NCBI GenBank assembly: GCA_021014325.1
Contig: CM037462.1
Coordinates: forward strand, 15,024,135-15,088,134
DNA from: Plazaster borealis
Taxonomy: Eukaryota > Echinodermata > Asteroidea > Forcipulatida > Labidiasteridae
Direction: 5' to 3'
DNA length: 64,000 bases
Each line of letters begins with the position of its first letter. Position 1 is the stretch's first letter. This document shows, one piece after another, positions 46,701 through 56,352 of the stretch. The notes beneath the pieces were generated by a model. It was not told the origin of the DNA. It saw only the letters and a program-made list of their open reading frames with translations, and did no database searches. The position numbers and the translations under genes were made by a program.

Positions 46701-49700
46701 AATACTGGAACGGCCGAAGCATTCACTATGAAGTTAGACTCGGTGACGGTGACGGAAACGTGACATCAATCGCCGTAATGAATGCGTCGTCGACGTCAAC
46801 GACTGTTCATGATCTCAGCCGATTAGCCGATTACGACATCGTCGTGTATGCGAATACTTCGGGTGGTGGGATACCCAGCTCACACGGTTTTTTACCGGGC
46901 GCAGGCCGTGGTAAGTACACGAGCCAATTGCCCATAAACAAGCTTCCTAAATACGGATGAAGGGGAAAACAATTTTGAATCAAAATCTCTTCCTTAATTC
47001 ACAAAGTACAAATTTCACAAATCTAATTTCATAAACGCACTGTGTGTTTAAACTGGGGTTTTTTGCGAATTTCAAAATGGCCATCGACGCTTGTGTATGA
47101 CCATGGTATGACGACTTCACGGGCTTGTGAACAACAATAGGCCCGCGCGACCAGCTACCCGGTCAATATAAAAAGAGATCAGTGCAATACGTGTGTAAGT
47201 TTTATGTAAAGCATAGAAAAGCATAGACCTCATTACTTGCCTCTGTACCTTCTTACAGACTGACCTATGACAACACACCATTAATTATAGTTCTATTTTC
47301 CCGAGGCGCAGCCGAGGGAAAATGGATTGGTCCGGGGATCTTTCCCGAGGCGCAGCCGAGGGAAAATGGAACGGTCCGGGGATCACCGAGGGAGTCGGAG
47401 TTTTAACCATAGCACGAGTAAAAGCAGTCAGTATTTGTTTTATAACACCCCAACAGACTATTTATCATCCTCGTACACGTAACGTTCGTACGCGCATTTC
47501 AGATACACAGATGCACAACTGATGATTGGGTTCGAGGTGGGTAAAAAAGACGTCTGGGTACCGCGCGCGCCATGTAATAGTCTTTTGACTATTGCATGGC
47601 AAACGACTATCACACGGCCACCGGGTTTCTAGTAAAACTAAGACATATCATGTGACGCGCTCTAAACCAATGAAAAGGCAGAATTTTTGTAAGGGGTGTT
47701 ATAATAATTTATTCGAGGCATTCATTTTGCGCCATCTATCTAGATGCTCTATTCCGAGGCGCATAAGAAAAGAAGAGTTGAAGCACAATACTGCAATACG
47801 AAGCAATACAGTTAACACAGAACTACTGTCGTATATCCCATAGAGAACTTTCTATACGGTGGCCCTGAAGGGAAATCACACGTTATAAATATCTTTCGAA
47901 AACCTTTCTTGCAAACTTATTGTTTGTTATGCCTGATACGCTTTTGGAACAGCACATACTGAAATTACATGTAACAATTTTTATCTTCATGTAGAAAAGG
48001 CAGGCCTTAAACCAGAAGACCTCCACCGTAGAAACTCTTCTAAAATCATCGAATGGAAACCACCCTCTGGTTACGAGGAGTGTGTCTTCGAGTACCGTGT
48101 AATCATCGAATCTGACGGTCAAGCAGTAACGAATACAGACGTCAAGAACGTGACTTTCCTCGATATCTCAGATCTCGAACCCGGAACTTACATTGCTAAA
48201 GTATCTGTGATCACCAAGGGGAGGAACTACTTGTCAGACTATTGTTTACCAGCGAGCCTCAACCTGAACGTTGCACAATCGAGTGAGTCTTTTTTTCGTG
48301 ATACTTCTACGTGGAATTATCCACCTTATTATGCCAAAAAATATATAAAAAACACCTATAGACGAGATGTGACCTTAATTGTTTACATTCAAACTGCCCT
48401 TTGTTAAAAACAAACCTGTCCAAGTCATTTTCCGCCGGGCAAGAAGACGCGTACTCATTGTAAGATTGCGTGTACTTTCTAGCTGGCTGTCAAGTACACA
48501 AAGGTTTTGCCCGGCGACATGCGCGCGCATCATGTTATGGTTTTTAAGTGACGTCAGAGGTCACATCGTCTATAACCATTTCAATTAAGCCCCAGCGAGG
48601 GACATGTTTGGTCCCACCCCATGGTACGTTGCCAGCACATGCTTTTATTGGTATTGGTATTATTCGTGGGCCACTGGCCAAATTGCTATAAATTTTACAA
48701 TAATATAAAAACATTAAAATGGTACAAAAGGTACATGCAAAACACTAAAACAATGCAAACAGTTACTAAATAATGAAGGTAAACAAAGTCATGTTTCTGC
48801 CACAACAAATGACTACAACGGTTAAGAGAGTTTATTTTGCATTTTTGTCAACGATTTATTTATCTGAGTGTGTTGTTTACATGTCCAGGTATTGCCCATG
48901 TTAATTTAAGCTTATTTGTTGCTTATTTCATCAAGTTTTATTTGGTTTCATCTATCATTGACAATAATTGACATACCGATTTTATACACAAAAAGGATGC
49001 TGGCAGAGTTTTGTCCTGCCCCTTCTAATCAACTGACCCCTGCTGATTGACACCTCCTCTAGAACGTGTGGCACGGTACAGCTTAGGCATAGCATATATG
49101 AGCTGAACAGTGTGTACAATGTGGTTAAGACAATGAACATATTACAATTATGTCAGCATGTGCTGACAAGATTAAAGAATAAAAGAATATAAAGTATAAA
49201 GGAATATAAAAAAGTTTTCTCGACCATTTACCAATATTGTATCATACCTTTACAACAATGGCCTGCATTATTCATACATCCATCAATTTAGAGTCATCCT
49301 AAAATAGTTCCATAGTTGTTATAACCCCAAGCATAACATTACAAAAGCACAAATTGAAGTCAGTAATAATGTTGGACTTCATACCACAGAACAGTATTTT
49401 AAATTGTTGCGTTATTGCAATTTTTTTTCAGAAATACTTCAAATGATTATACCTGTGACTGTAGGACTCGTTGCTTTCGTGCTCTTGGTTTTGCCGATCT
49501 ATCTCGTGATCATCAAATGTCTGCATAGCAGCATGACGTTCAGCAGTCTCGATCCATTCCTGGTGGGTAATTACAAAAACTCAACTTCCTCGTATAATGT
49601 GTGTATACAAGTATGATTTCGCGCCACTGTTAATTTAGCCTCTAGTCAAGGCGCTAGGTAGGGCTTCCCGGATGGTATATACAACACAAACAGCGCGACA

Positions 49701-51450
49701 ACTGCTAACACGAAAACAAGACTGGTGCTATCGCAGCTCCGCCACTCACTAGTCTTTTTCGTGTTATTAGCAGTGGTGGCGCTGTTCGTATCCTGGAAGC
49801 CGGGAGCGCCTTGACTAAAGGCTACTGCTCGTTAGTCCCTATTGTTCCTAGAGGTAACGCTCGTGGAGTCCAGGGCCCATTAAGCAGAAAATATTGCTTA
49901 ACAAATTCGGCTAAGCAGCAATTAGCAGGATACCAGTCACATATGCTATATGGGAAATGGCATTAATTTTTGCTGGTAACCTTTTCTGGTAGCATTATTT
50001 TGTTGTGCTTAGCTAGTTTTTGTGTCTAAGCAGCTCTATGAAATTGGGCCCATCAGGACGATACGTTAACTAACTTTGTTGTACCCCAGCGAGAGCAATA
50101 GCCTTTTGTCAAGGCGAGCTTTGCATATATGATGTACTTCAACAACATTTTATTCTATTAAAACTATTTAAAATTTGACAATTTTTCCGGGTGGGGTGGT
50201 GGTTGGATGTTTCCTGCATATTGGATGTAAGCGAAGGTCCTAAACATTTAATTTCACACAAACAAAACCCAATGTTCTTCTTAGTGACGGTACGGGAAAA
50301 GCTCTGCACCGAGTTGTTTCTCACCGCCTGGGCATTTACTCTTGGCGTTCTAGTTACCACTAACAGATCATGTTTTGAAATAATGACAGGGATAAAGACA
50401 GGGGACCAGTCTAATAAGGACCGGTGACTGGGACGACCGCTATCGTCTCAAAAGTCTCCTCCCCTGTCTTTATCCGCAGACACTGGTCTTACAGGCCCAA
50501 TGATTTCATAGGACACAATGATTTCATTGGATAAACGTGCAGTGACGTAGGCTTTACATATCTTTGTTATGATTGGTCCGAGGTGATGTAGTTTGTCAGC
50601 TTGCACTTTCGGTCGTCTGCATGCAGCGTGTGCATAATGTTTGTACATGCATGTAATGTTGTTTTATTCACAATATGTACATGTCGTTTGAATTGACTGC
50701 GAATCTCCATGTGAAATGGATGTGAGATCAACTGGCATGATCCTGCCATGCCAGCCGCTCAAGGCCGGTATCTGGCGTTGTTCAAGAGCCTCGAAGTGTG
50801 ACGTCAGATGTTCAGGCTATCCCATTATAACCGTCTTGGTGTTTTCTTTTTTTGTTTGGATTCAACAGCGTAAAGCATTTTCTCAGACATATAGTTCAAC
50901 GAGGCACCGTGATGTGGAGAAAGAAACGTTTGACACTCTGAGAATCCACCTCAAATTCCAAAACCAAGAAGCAGTGGCTTGTGAAGAGGCAAGTCTCTCA
51001 ACCGACGAGGTGTCCACAGAATCCATCGTTAGCATGCAATACGGCACTGCTGAGTCGCGTGTGCCACACGACGACGACCTGACTGTAGGCTCCAATCAGC
51101 CGCTAAAACAACCACTCCACACCCCGTCAGACGCAGATGACGACACAGATGATGACCAAGACGCGGAACACGATGCATTGATTCAGCAACACATAGAATC
51201 AATCAGATCGGCTAGTGTAGAGACTAAACCCAAATCCACTAGCAGCCGATCACCTGACATAGTCCCGCCCTCAGGCGATGACAATAAACCTCCAAAGCCC
51301 TCATATATCAAACAGTCACAACATGAGTCATTTGAGAAAAGCTTACCTCTCATAAAATTCTCCAAGACGTCATCTGATTCTACTCCTAGCTCCCCCAATG
51401 GTATAGGTCTAGGCTACACCGTCTTAGCCAACTTTTTCCCTCAGAAATAA
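37729..51450 (+). CDS. Class II cytokine receptor-like protein, 10 coding exons, 690 residues
   Basis: A complete single-pass receptor. Exons: 37729-37795, 40861-40984, 42559-42764, 44129-44334, 44844-44997, 45877-45968, 46688-46910, 47995-48282, 49432-49562, 50869-51450; every junction is gt/ag and in phase. Layout: signal peptide 1-~17; fibronectin-III-type D1 24-132 with YWEPP and TTYTVAFRE, then WRSIPHCTNITKTKC (Cys71/Cys79, the 8-residue spacing seen in tissue factor D1); D2 133-252 with ISAPDIEI, VALLAP and a PYALYTLAV motif; third and fourth FN3-like domains 253-357 and 358-453; membrane span ~458-482; tail 498-690. Intron phases 1-2-1-0-1 for signal, D1a, D1b, D2a, D2b, and phase 0 after the membrane exon, are the scheme known for class II cytokine receptors. 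The tail has a YIKQ (YxxQ, STAT3-type) at 643 but no clear JAK Box1. D2 lacks its usual disulfide cysteines. Ligand unknown. The alternative is a generic FN3 receptor. Confidence 0.85.
37965..38339 (+). mobile_element. MITE family A, copy 6
   Basis: TTAA-bordered, just downstream of receptor exon 1. Confidence 0.85.
39060..39445. mobile_element. gtggccctgaaggg-ended element
   Basis: Left arm tatggtggccctga, with gtcatgaatattgag, and right arm gtcatgaatattggtg ... gggccaccata; internal attcatgacaaaatgtgatg / gaaaaacatcaca motifs add symmetry. A (caaa)n run follows at 39495-39565. Confidence 0.6.
40045..40424. mobile_element. TTAA-flanked 380-bp full palindrome
   Basis: TTAA, then aagggacacgttgccttgga ... 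ggtcggccattttgtggc, a tight turn, and the complement back to TTAA. Nearly the whole element is stem. It occupies the receptor intron between exons 1 and 2, about 440 bp before exon 2. Confidence 0.9.
40861..40984 (+). CDS. Receptor exon 2, first half of D1
   Basis: LKPPQNVIKDLLNLDLSLYW then EPPDDASNITTYTVAFREKK. The PQN-V, L-L-W-EPP and TTYTV-F/YRE pattern is typical of the N-terminal domain of class II cytokine receptors and tissue factor. N-glycosylation site NIT at 51. Acceptor catgtag, donor AAAC/gtaag, phase 2. Confidence 0.85.
41303..41681 (+). mobile_element. MITE family A, copy 7
   Basis: In the receptor intron between exons 2 and 3; followed at 41805-42128 by a shorter element with like ends and the ggtggtagcg interior. 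Confidence 0.85.
42559..42764 (+). CDS. Receptor exon 3, second half of D1
   Basis: WRSIPHCTNITKTKCTSITG, then YYYLITRLEQPP and VTVEVFAFND. W-I-C-NIT-T-C is the most family-specific stretch; the usual CDLT that follows the second Cys is CTSI here. Acceptor cttctaag, donor GACG/gtaaa, phase 1. Confidence 0.87.
42955..43165 (-). repeat. Inverted copy of the repeat at 50395-50825
   Basis: In complement it shares ctgtctttatccgc, ccaatgatttcattgga, gctcaaggccg and gcctcgaagtgtgacgtcag, in order, with the copy that abuts receptor exon 10. Internal sequence is about half as long here. Confidence 0.8.
43286..43825. mobile_element. gtgcgttcgattagc-ended element, ~540 bp
   Basis: Inverted ends gtgcgttcgattagctt and aagctaatcgaacgcac, plus inner cgttcgattagcc / gttcgattagcctcg echoes. 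No coding capacity; in the receptor intron between exons 3 and 4. Confidence 0.85.
44129..44334 (+). CDS. Receptor exon 4, first half of D2
   Basis: Starts ATISAPDIEILELTSDSIKV, parallel to the IGPP-I-I / S-I-V opening of class II receptor D2, with a longer than usual loop before YFNYTLWNIS. No cysteine. Acceptor atccag, donor AACAAG/gttaag, phase 0. Confidence 0.85.
44391..44768 (+). mobile_element. MITE family A, copy 8
   Basis: Full length, 57 bp after receptor exon 4 and 75 bp before exon 5, filling most of a 509-bp intron. Confidence 0.88.
44844..44997 (+). CDS. Receptor exon 5, second half of D2
   Basis: VYQVSQDALSKIVSFSELTP then YALYTLAVSARI and FRTKEA. L-PY--YTLAV-A and the closing F-TKEA are FN3 strands F and G. 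Acceptor atggcag, donor GCAG/gtagg, phase 1. Confidence 0.87.
45076..45290. mobile_element. ttttaacggcgtt-ended MITE
   Basis: Ends ctcatgttttaacggcg and cgccgttaaaaaaacatatgag with repeated gtactattgcg / cgcaatagtac motifs; in the receptor intron after exon 5. Confidence 0.75.
45877..45968 (+). CDS. Receptor exon 6, first third of domain 3
   Basis: 30 codons: APSRSPTLLGSFDEELDCKN and then SRDVQIKWK. PS-SP at the start and a DVQIKWK strand are FN3 hallmarks. Acceptor gtggtag, donor AAG/gttgg, phase 0. Confidence 0.8.
46688..46910 (+). CDS. Receptor exon 7, rest of domain 3
   Basis: EYWNGRSIHYEVRLGDGDGN, a loop, then HDLSRLADYDIVVYANTSGG and GIPSS. NG-I-YEV-L, L--YDI-V-A-T-GG-P-S is a textbook FN3 C-terminal half. 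Acceptor tcatcag, donor CGTG/gtaag, phase 1. Confidence 0.88.
47300..47390 (+). repeat. Two direct copies of a ~46-bp GC-rich palindromic unit
   Basis: Each unit has ttcccgaggcgcagccgagg, itself a near palindrome, then gaaaatgga and ggtccggggatc. In the receptor intron between exons 7 and 8. Confidence 0.85.
47995..48282 (+). CDS. Receptor exon 8, domain 4
   Basis: A whole FN3-like domain in one exon: SSKIIEWKPPSGYEECVFEY, VTFLDISDLEPGTYIAKVSV and a closing SLNLNVAQS. Cys387 and Cys441 could pair. Acceptor catgtag, donor CGA/gtgag, phase 1. Confidence 0.87.
49432..49562 (+). CDS. Receptor exon 9, membrane span
   Basis: MIIPVTVGLVAFVLLVLPIY and LVIIK form one strongly hydrophobic helix followed by a Lys stop-transfer, then CLHSSMTFSSLDPFL. 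The SSLDPFL stretch is where JAK Box1 would lie but is not a convincing match. Acceptor tttttcag, donor CTG/gtggg, phase 0. Confidence 0.88.
49636..49824. mobile_element. tagtcaaggcgct-ended MITE
   Basis: Ends tctagtcaaggcgc and gcgccttgacta, inner cgaaaacaagactgg / agtctttttcg arms; about 190 bp, in the intron before the last receptor exon. Confidence 0.8.
49872..50052. repeat. Foldback element, ggcccaatttcata family
   Basis: Starts ggcccattaagcagaaa (an internal loss of the usual end) and finishes cagctctatgaaattgggcc; in the last receptor intron. Confidence 0.8.
50395..50825 (+). repeat. Repeat abutting receptor exon 10
   Basis: Contains an inner inverted pair (gataaagacaggggaccagt / cccctgtctttatccgc) and ends in the gtgacgtcagatgttc block about 45 bp before the exon 10 acceptor. 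Paired with 42955-43165. Confidence 0.8.
50869..51450 (+). CDS. Receptor exon 10, cytoplasmic tail and stop
   Basis: 193 residues, hydrophilic with acidic runs (DADDDTDDDQDAEHD) and Ser/Pro stretches. Tyrosines at 505, 555, 643 (YIKQ) and 680 (YTVL). The open frame extends 51 codons upstream of the acceptor ttcaacag, but that part (through CDVRCSGY) is a repeat also found inverted at 42955-43165, so it is intron. Confidence 0.88.
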   Translation, partial: RKAFSQTYSSTRHRDVEKETFDTLRIHLKFQNQEAVACEEASLSTDEVSTESIVSMQYGTAESRVPHDDDLTVGSNQPLKQPLHTPSDADDDTDDDQDAEHDALIQQHIESIRSASVETKPKSTSSRSPDIVPPSGDDNKPPKPSYIKQSQHESFEKSLPLIKFSKTSSDSTPSSPNGIGLGYTVLANFFPQK

Positions 51451-51514
51451 CAAAAGCCGACAGTATTGTACAGGTACGTTATTTTTCTCAATAAGCCAAG
51501 AAATATAAAAATCA

Positions 51515-51520
51515 AATAAA
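51515..51520 (+). terminator. Poly(A) signal of the receptor gene
   Basis: AATAAA 65 bases after the TAA stop of the receptor, giving a short 3' UTR. Confidence 0.6.
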
Positions 51521-52825
51521 CTCAAAGGTGAAGGTGACTATATCCAAGATAATGCGTCACCAACAATCGGTCGGATCCTCGTCAAAAAAAAACCAAGTCA
51601 TAATATCATTATAAAATTCAACCGTAATAACGTAATAATACCGAAGTTTTATACAGCGCACGTATGTAGGGCAAGGTGCCGGTACTCAAGGTGCTTGAAC
51701 AAGGAGAACGATTTTTAAAAAAGGTTTTTGAATGTATTTTTAAACTATGAGACCAATTTATGTAGCACCTTGTAAGGGTTTACAAGGTGGTGATGTGTCA
51801 CACTCATCAGCCACTTCCAGAAACGCCGGAGCAAACTCTCTTAGCACTTAGTCACAACTGGGTATCTTGTATACGTAGATTACACAACGCACGGAACCCC
51901 AGCAACCCTGCGTGACACCACCAAAAAGAAATCACACTCGGACACCCTCCTTTCCATATTGAGTAACAGTTTGATATTAGCGTGTAATACATTTTTGTGG
52001 AGAACTAAATCACTTTTAAATTGCCCAACGCATTAGATATATAGACCCTTCTGACAAAATAAAACAAATTCAAGCGAAAATAAGTTTTAGATGACCCCAC
52101 ATTTGTACTTTGTAGACTTTATACAACTTTACTTCAAACCATAAAAAATATGCACACGCTTACACTATTATGACAGTTTTCAATAGTCTGACTTTTCATG
52201 GTCTGACTTATCCTTGCAACACCAACTCAATCAATTCATCAAACTAAACAACCGGGTCACTGCTCACAGCCATTGTACAAGCATACAGAAGAAGCCATCT
52301 GGACACCTTATGGTTCATTTCACCCAGCAGTGGTGGTATAAGACTTGTATATCACTTTTGTTATAGTCACGGGCAGACTTGCCTCAAGTCCCTCAAGTGG
52401 TTTGTATCGCTGTTAAGTTTTTCTTTACTTTTCTTTGTGTCTTTCTTTATTTGAGTTTAGTATATATAAAGTGATCAGAGAAAAGGCCGGAACTGTGCCA
52501 ATTCGTATTTTAGGGCCTGATTTCAAATCGAATGGCGGCAGCATACAATACCAAGTGTTTCTTTACAATATAGTATAGTTCCTCAATATTTCTTTGTATA
52601 GAGGTTGTTCATTTCAGGATAAGTTTGCTTTCCACTTTACTTTTATCTTTTGTTTTATTTGATGTGTCCTTTTAGTATCAAAATAATAGAGATCAACAAT
52701 GGAGTGTTATACTTTCTTAAGCCCTTTAATCTCTTGAACCTTTACGTTTAGTTTATGTTGATCATGAAGGGACACACACTTTTACAGTAATAACTGTGAT
52801 TGTTTTTGGTTAAATGTTTGTTTCT

Positions 52826-53192
52826 TTAAAGGCACTGAACACGTTTGGAAAGTGTCAAAGACCAGTGTTCTCACTTGGTGTATCCCATATGCATAAAATA
52901 CAAGCCTGTGAAAATTTGGGCTCAATTGGTCATCGAAGTTGCAAGAAAATGATGAAAGAAAAAACACCCTTGTTGTACAAATATGTGTGCTTTCAGATAG
53001 GAATCAAAACTTCTTGCAAGACGTTTTTATTATTTTAGTGAGAAATTACCTCTTTCTCAAAAACTACGTTACTTCAGAGCGAGTCGTTTCCTATGTTTTA
53101 TACTATCAACAGCTCTCCGTTGCTTGTTACCAAGTAAGTTTTTATGCTAATATTTGTTTTGAGTCATTACCAAACGTGTACGATACCTTTAA
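52826..53192 (+). mobile_element. MITE family A, copy 9
   Basis: TTAA-bordered full-length copy in the intergenic region. Confidence 0.85.
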
Positions 53193-55189
53193 TGGAAGTG
53201 GTGTTATATCCCATCAACTCAAACCGCTGTTTCAAAAATTCCCTCTCTTTTCCAGCTAGAACAAAGATTCAATCAAAGTCGCACCCCATTACATAGGCCT
53301 AAGTATTTCTATAAGAAGGATTGCTGCAGAGAGCGAACCATGCAGGTCAAATAACAAAGTTTTAGCTTTTTGGAAAAAACAAAAAAAACAAAACAAAAAC
53401 AACACCCCCAAACCCCCCAAAACACACACCCAAAAACATCCGAAACAAACAAACAAACAAACAAACAAACAAACAAAAAAATAAACAACCCCAATAAACC
53501 AACAAACAAAAAAACAAAACAGAAAAACAAAAACGATCGAGAAATGTAAAGTTTTTAAATTGCCCCCCCCCCGGTAGACTATACATAAAATTACGTTTAA
53601 CGTCATCTTCTCAGCCCAGCAAAGTTGCAAACTTTACAAAACAACCGATTAAGAACGTCAGCATAAACCGTTCCAAGAATATTGAGTAGTATAATGTCAT
53701 TACATTGTAGAAATTATTGCGTGTCGCAATAATGAGGTGTAGTCATGCTTCAACAAAGAAGTACGATGAACTAAGTCGGCCAGTGAGTACATCAACAGAG
53801 CTGCTCTAAGAACAAAACAAAGCAGCTTAGCACAAAACAATTATGCTTTATACCAGATTAATGTTACCAGCTAAAATACCATGCCACATACCATCTGTGA
53901 CTGGTATCCTGCTCAATTTTTGCTGAGCAGGAAATTGTTAAGCGACGTTTTCTTCTTTAGCAGCTCTGCGAGATTTGCGTTGGTGTCAATGGTATATGAA
54001 TTACAATGGTAATGAAGCACGACCGGCATTTTATTAAAAAATAGATCCAACTGTGCATACAGGTTCTTAAACGTAAGACAGCAAATGCCCAAATAATGAG
54101 AATTGCAGGCTAACACGCATAGCAAATGTTGTTCAATTAATGAAACAATCTGATCCCTATAAAAACAATCTTCATTATGCTAAGCAAATATCAACACACA
54201 TTATTTCGCGGAACCATTTTATGAGCAATCGCAATGCAAGGTGTTTGTTTTAGCTGGTAACCTGCTTCTGCTCAGTATTTTTTTTCTGGCTTAGCGAGTT
54301 TGCTTGCTTGACAGCTTCGTGAAAATGTCACAAGATGACGACAGTCATGACTTGTGGGAACACGCCACATGGAAACTTGTGGCACATTATTGCAAGAGTT
54401 GTTCGTGGCGAATCAGTAGGCCCTATTGGATCTTGAGTCTGAAGTGGTGCCGATATGGTTTGTTATTTCATTGCAGTGTTTACTGTTCTAGCTTCTGTTC
54501 GTGAAGCTCATGAAATGAAAATACAAAATCTATAAATATATGATTTCAACCAGCGAGTGCAAAGTCCTTTCTCTGAAGGACTTCTGACACGAGGCAATTT
54601 TTACCATGTAGGCCCTATCTCTGAGGAAAGCCACAGCACTGCATAATATACAAGAAAACACCAGGGACATTTTTGCCAATAAATGTTTTACGTTTCTTAA
54701 AAATTGAAATGCAATTTTCTTTTCCTTTTTCTTTTTGGAAACTGCTGATAAAATTGACTGCTGTTATTATTATACATTTCTGGTAAAGAAACTAAGATGC
54801 CTCATTTAAGTGAACCTAATCACTGTAGCTCGCAAGCCTAAGGAAACCTGACATGGGTGCTTGCTATGTGAACCACACCTGGGTTAACCCCTACTCTTCC
54901 GCGACAAGTGTTTTTTGTTTTTTTTACGTATACACTACCAACCCTATAGTACACGGGACCTAGGGCTTAATGCCCCATCCGAAGGACAAAGTAACTATGG
55001 TAAAGTATCTTGCTGAAGGATACAAGTGAAACGACCGGGACTCGAGCCCACACTAGCAGAGCTCGAGTCCGGTGATAACGCGGCCACGGCACGCCACATA
55101 TGACGTGGCCATTGGACTATTTTGTAATAGGCAATAATTTGTTCATCTTCAAAGCAAATTCCATCATTTTTTTGTCAATTTTCTGATTG

Positions 55190-56055
55190 TCCAGTATTCT
55201 CACTTGGTGTATCCCAACACATGCATACAATAACAAGCCTGTGAAAATTTGGGCTCAATTGGTCATCGAAGTTGCAAGAAAATGATGGAAAAAACACCCT
55301 TGTTGTACAAATTTGTGTGCTTTCAGATAGGAATTAAAGGCTTCAGGCCTGAAGTCTTTTATTATTTTAGTGAGAAATTACCTCTTTCTCAAAAAACTAC
55401 GTTACTTCAGAGGGAGTCTTTTCCTACAATGTTTTATACTATCAACAGCTCTCTGTTGCTTGTTACCAAGTAAGTTTTTATGCTAATATATATTTTGAGT
55501 AATTACCAAACGTGTACAGTGCCTTTAATTATAGACTGATTGCAATACCAGGGGCGGATCCAGGATTTTCCAAACGGGGGGGCGTGATTTTTTTTCAGAA
55601 TGAAAGACCGCGCCATCCCCAGACAGCATTTTATTTTTCTGCACTGCGAAATTGCCAATGCACTAATGAGTATGACTTCTGAAAAAATTTTTTCTCCTTT
55701 TTTTTTTTTTTCCTGGCAAAAGGGGCGTGCGCCCCACGCCCCCTGGATCCGCGCCTGAATACCACGGTCTATACTTTAAGCCAGTCTTAAATCTTAAGCC
55801 TGTGCTGAGCTGGCTATGATCGATCTTTGTTTTGTTTTTAAACATGGGCAATCTGTTAGTTGTTGATGATTTCATGCAAAGAGCCCTATGATGAGACCGT
55901 TTATTGATAGCGTTTACTCGGTCTGTAATTTTGTCCTAGGCTTTTTGTTTCCCCTCCATTGTCGCCTAATGTTTGATCTTTGTTTACCTTCCAAAGCCAT
56001 TGTCACTGTCTGAGTGTGCTATGGATAATGGCGGCCAACGTAGCTAACCAAGCTT
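55190..56055 (+). repeat. Second copy of the 23.2-23.8 kb segment, with nested insertion
   Basis: Begins with a left-truncated MITE A (to TTAA at 55528) and continues ttatagactgattgcaatac ... atggataatggcggcca ... ccaagctta exactly in the order of 23519-23840. A foreign 209-bp element interrupts it at 55549-55757. Confidence 0.85.
55549..55757. mobile_element. ggggcggatcc-ended insertion with 5-bp target duplication
   Basis: Ends caggggcggatccagga and its imperfect complement cctggatccgcgcctg, flanked by AATAC on both sides. The unfilled relative at 23 kb reads gcaatactacgg across the same point, so both borders are fixed by comparison. Confidence 0.88.
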
Positions 56056-56352
56056 AAACAAGCCTGTGAAAATTTGGGCTCAATTGGTCATCGAAGTTGC
56101 AAGAAAATGGTGGGAAAAACACCCTTGTTGTACAAATTTGTGTGCTTTCAGATAGGAATTAAAGGCTTCAGGCCTGAAGTCTTTTATTATTTTAGTGAGA
56201 AATTACCTCTTTCTCAAAAACTACGTTGCTTCAGAGGGAGTCGTTCCTCACAATGTTTTATACTATCAACAGCTCCCCGTTGCTCGTTACCAAGTAAGTT
56301 TTCATGCCAATATATATTTTGAGTAATTACCAAAAGTGTACAGTGCCTTTAA
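56056..56352 (+). mobile_element. MITE family A, copy 11, left-truncated
   Basis: Starts within the family at aacaagcctgtgaaaa, directly fused to the end of the duplicated segment; right TTAA intact. The truncated copy at 55190-55528 counts as copy 10. Confidence 0.8.

Noticed and set aside
50716..50868. First 51 codons of the long open frame leading into receptor exon 10
   Set aside because: The same peptide-like stretch appears from an inverted repeat copy at 42955-43165, and a good acceptor at 50868 separates it from the real exon.
52939..53259. Open frames with recurring FLQEV-FIILVRNYLFLKNYV peptides at many sites
   Set aside because: They recur at each MITE A copy (also in 6617-6832, 23275-23496, 36286-36552, 41467-41655) and are the transposon read in frame.
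53289..53630. Minus-strand Phe/Cys/Leu-rich frames resembling membrane proteins
   Set aside because: They are translations of a (caaa)n and CA-rich low-complexity run.
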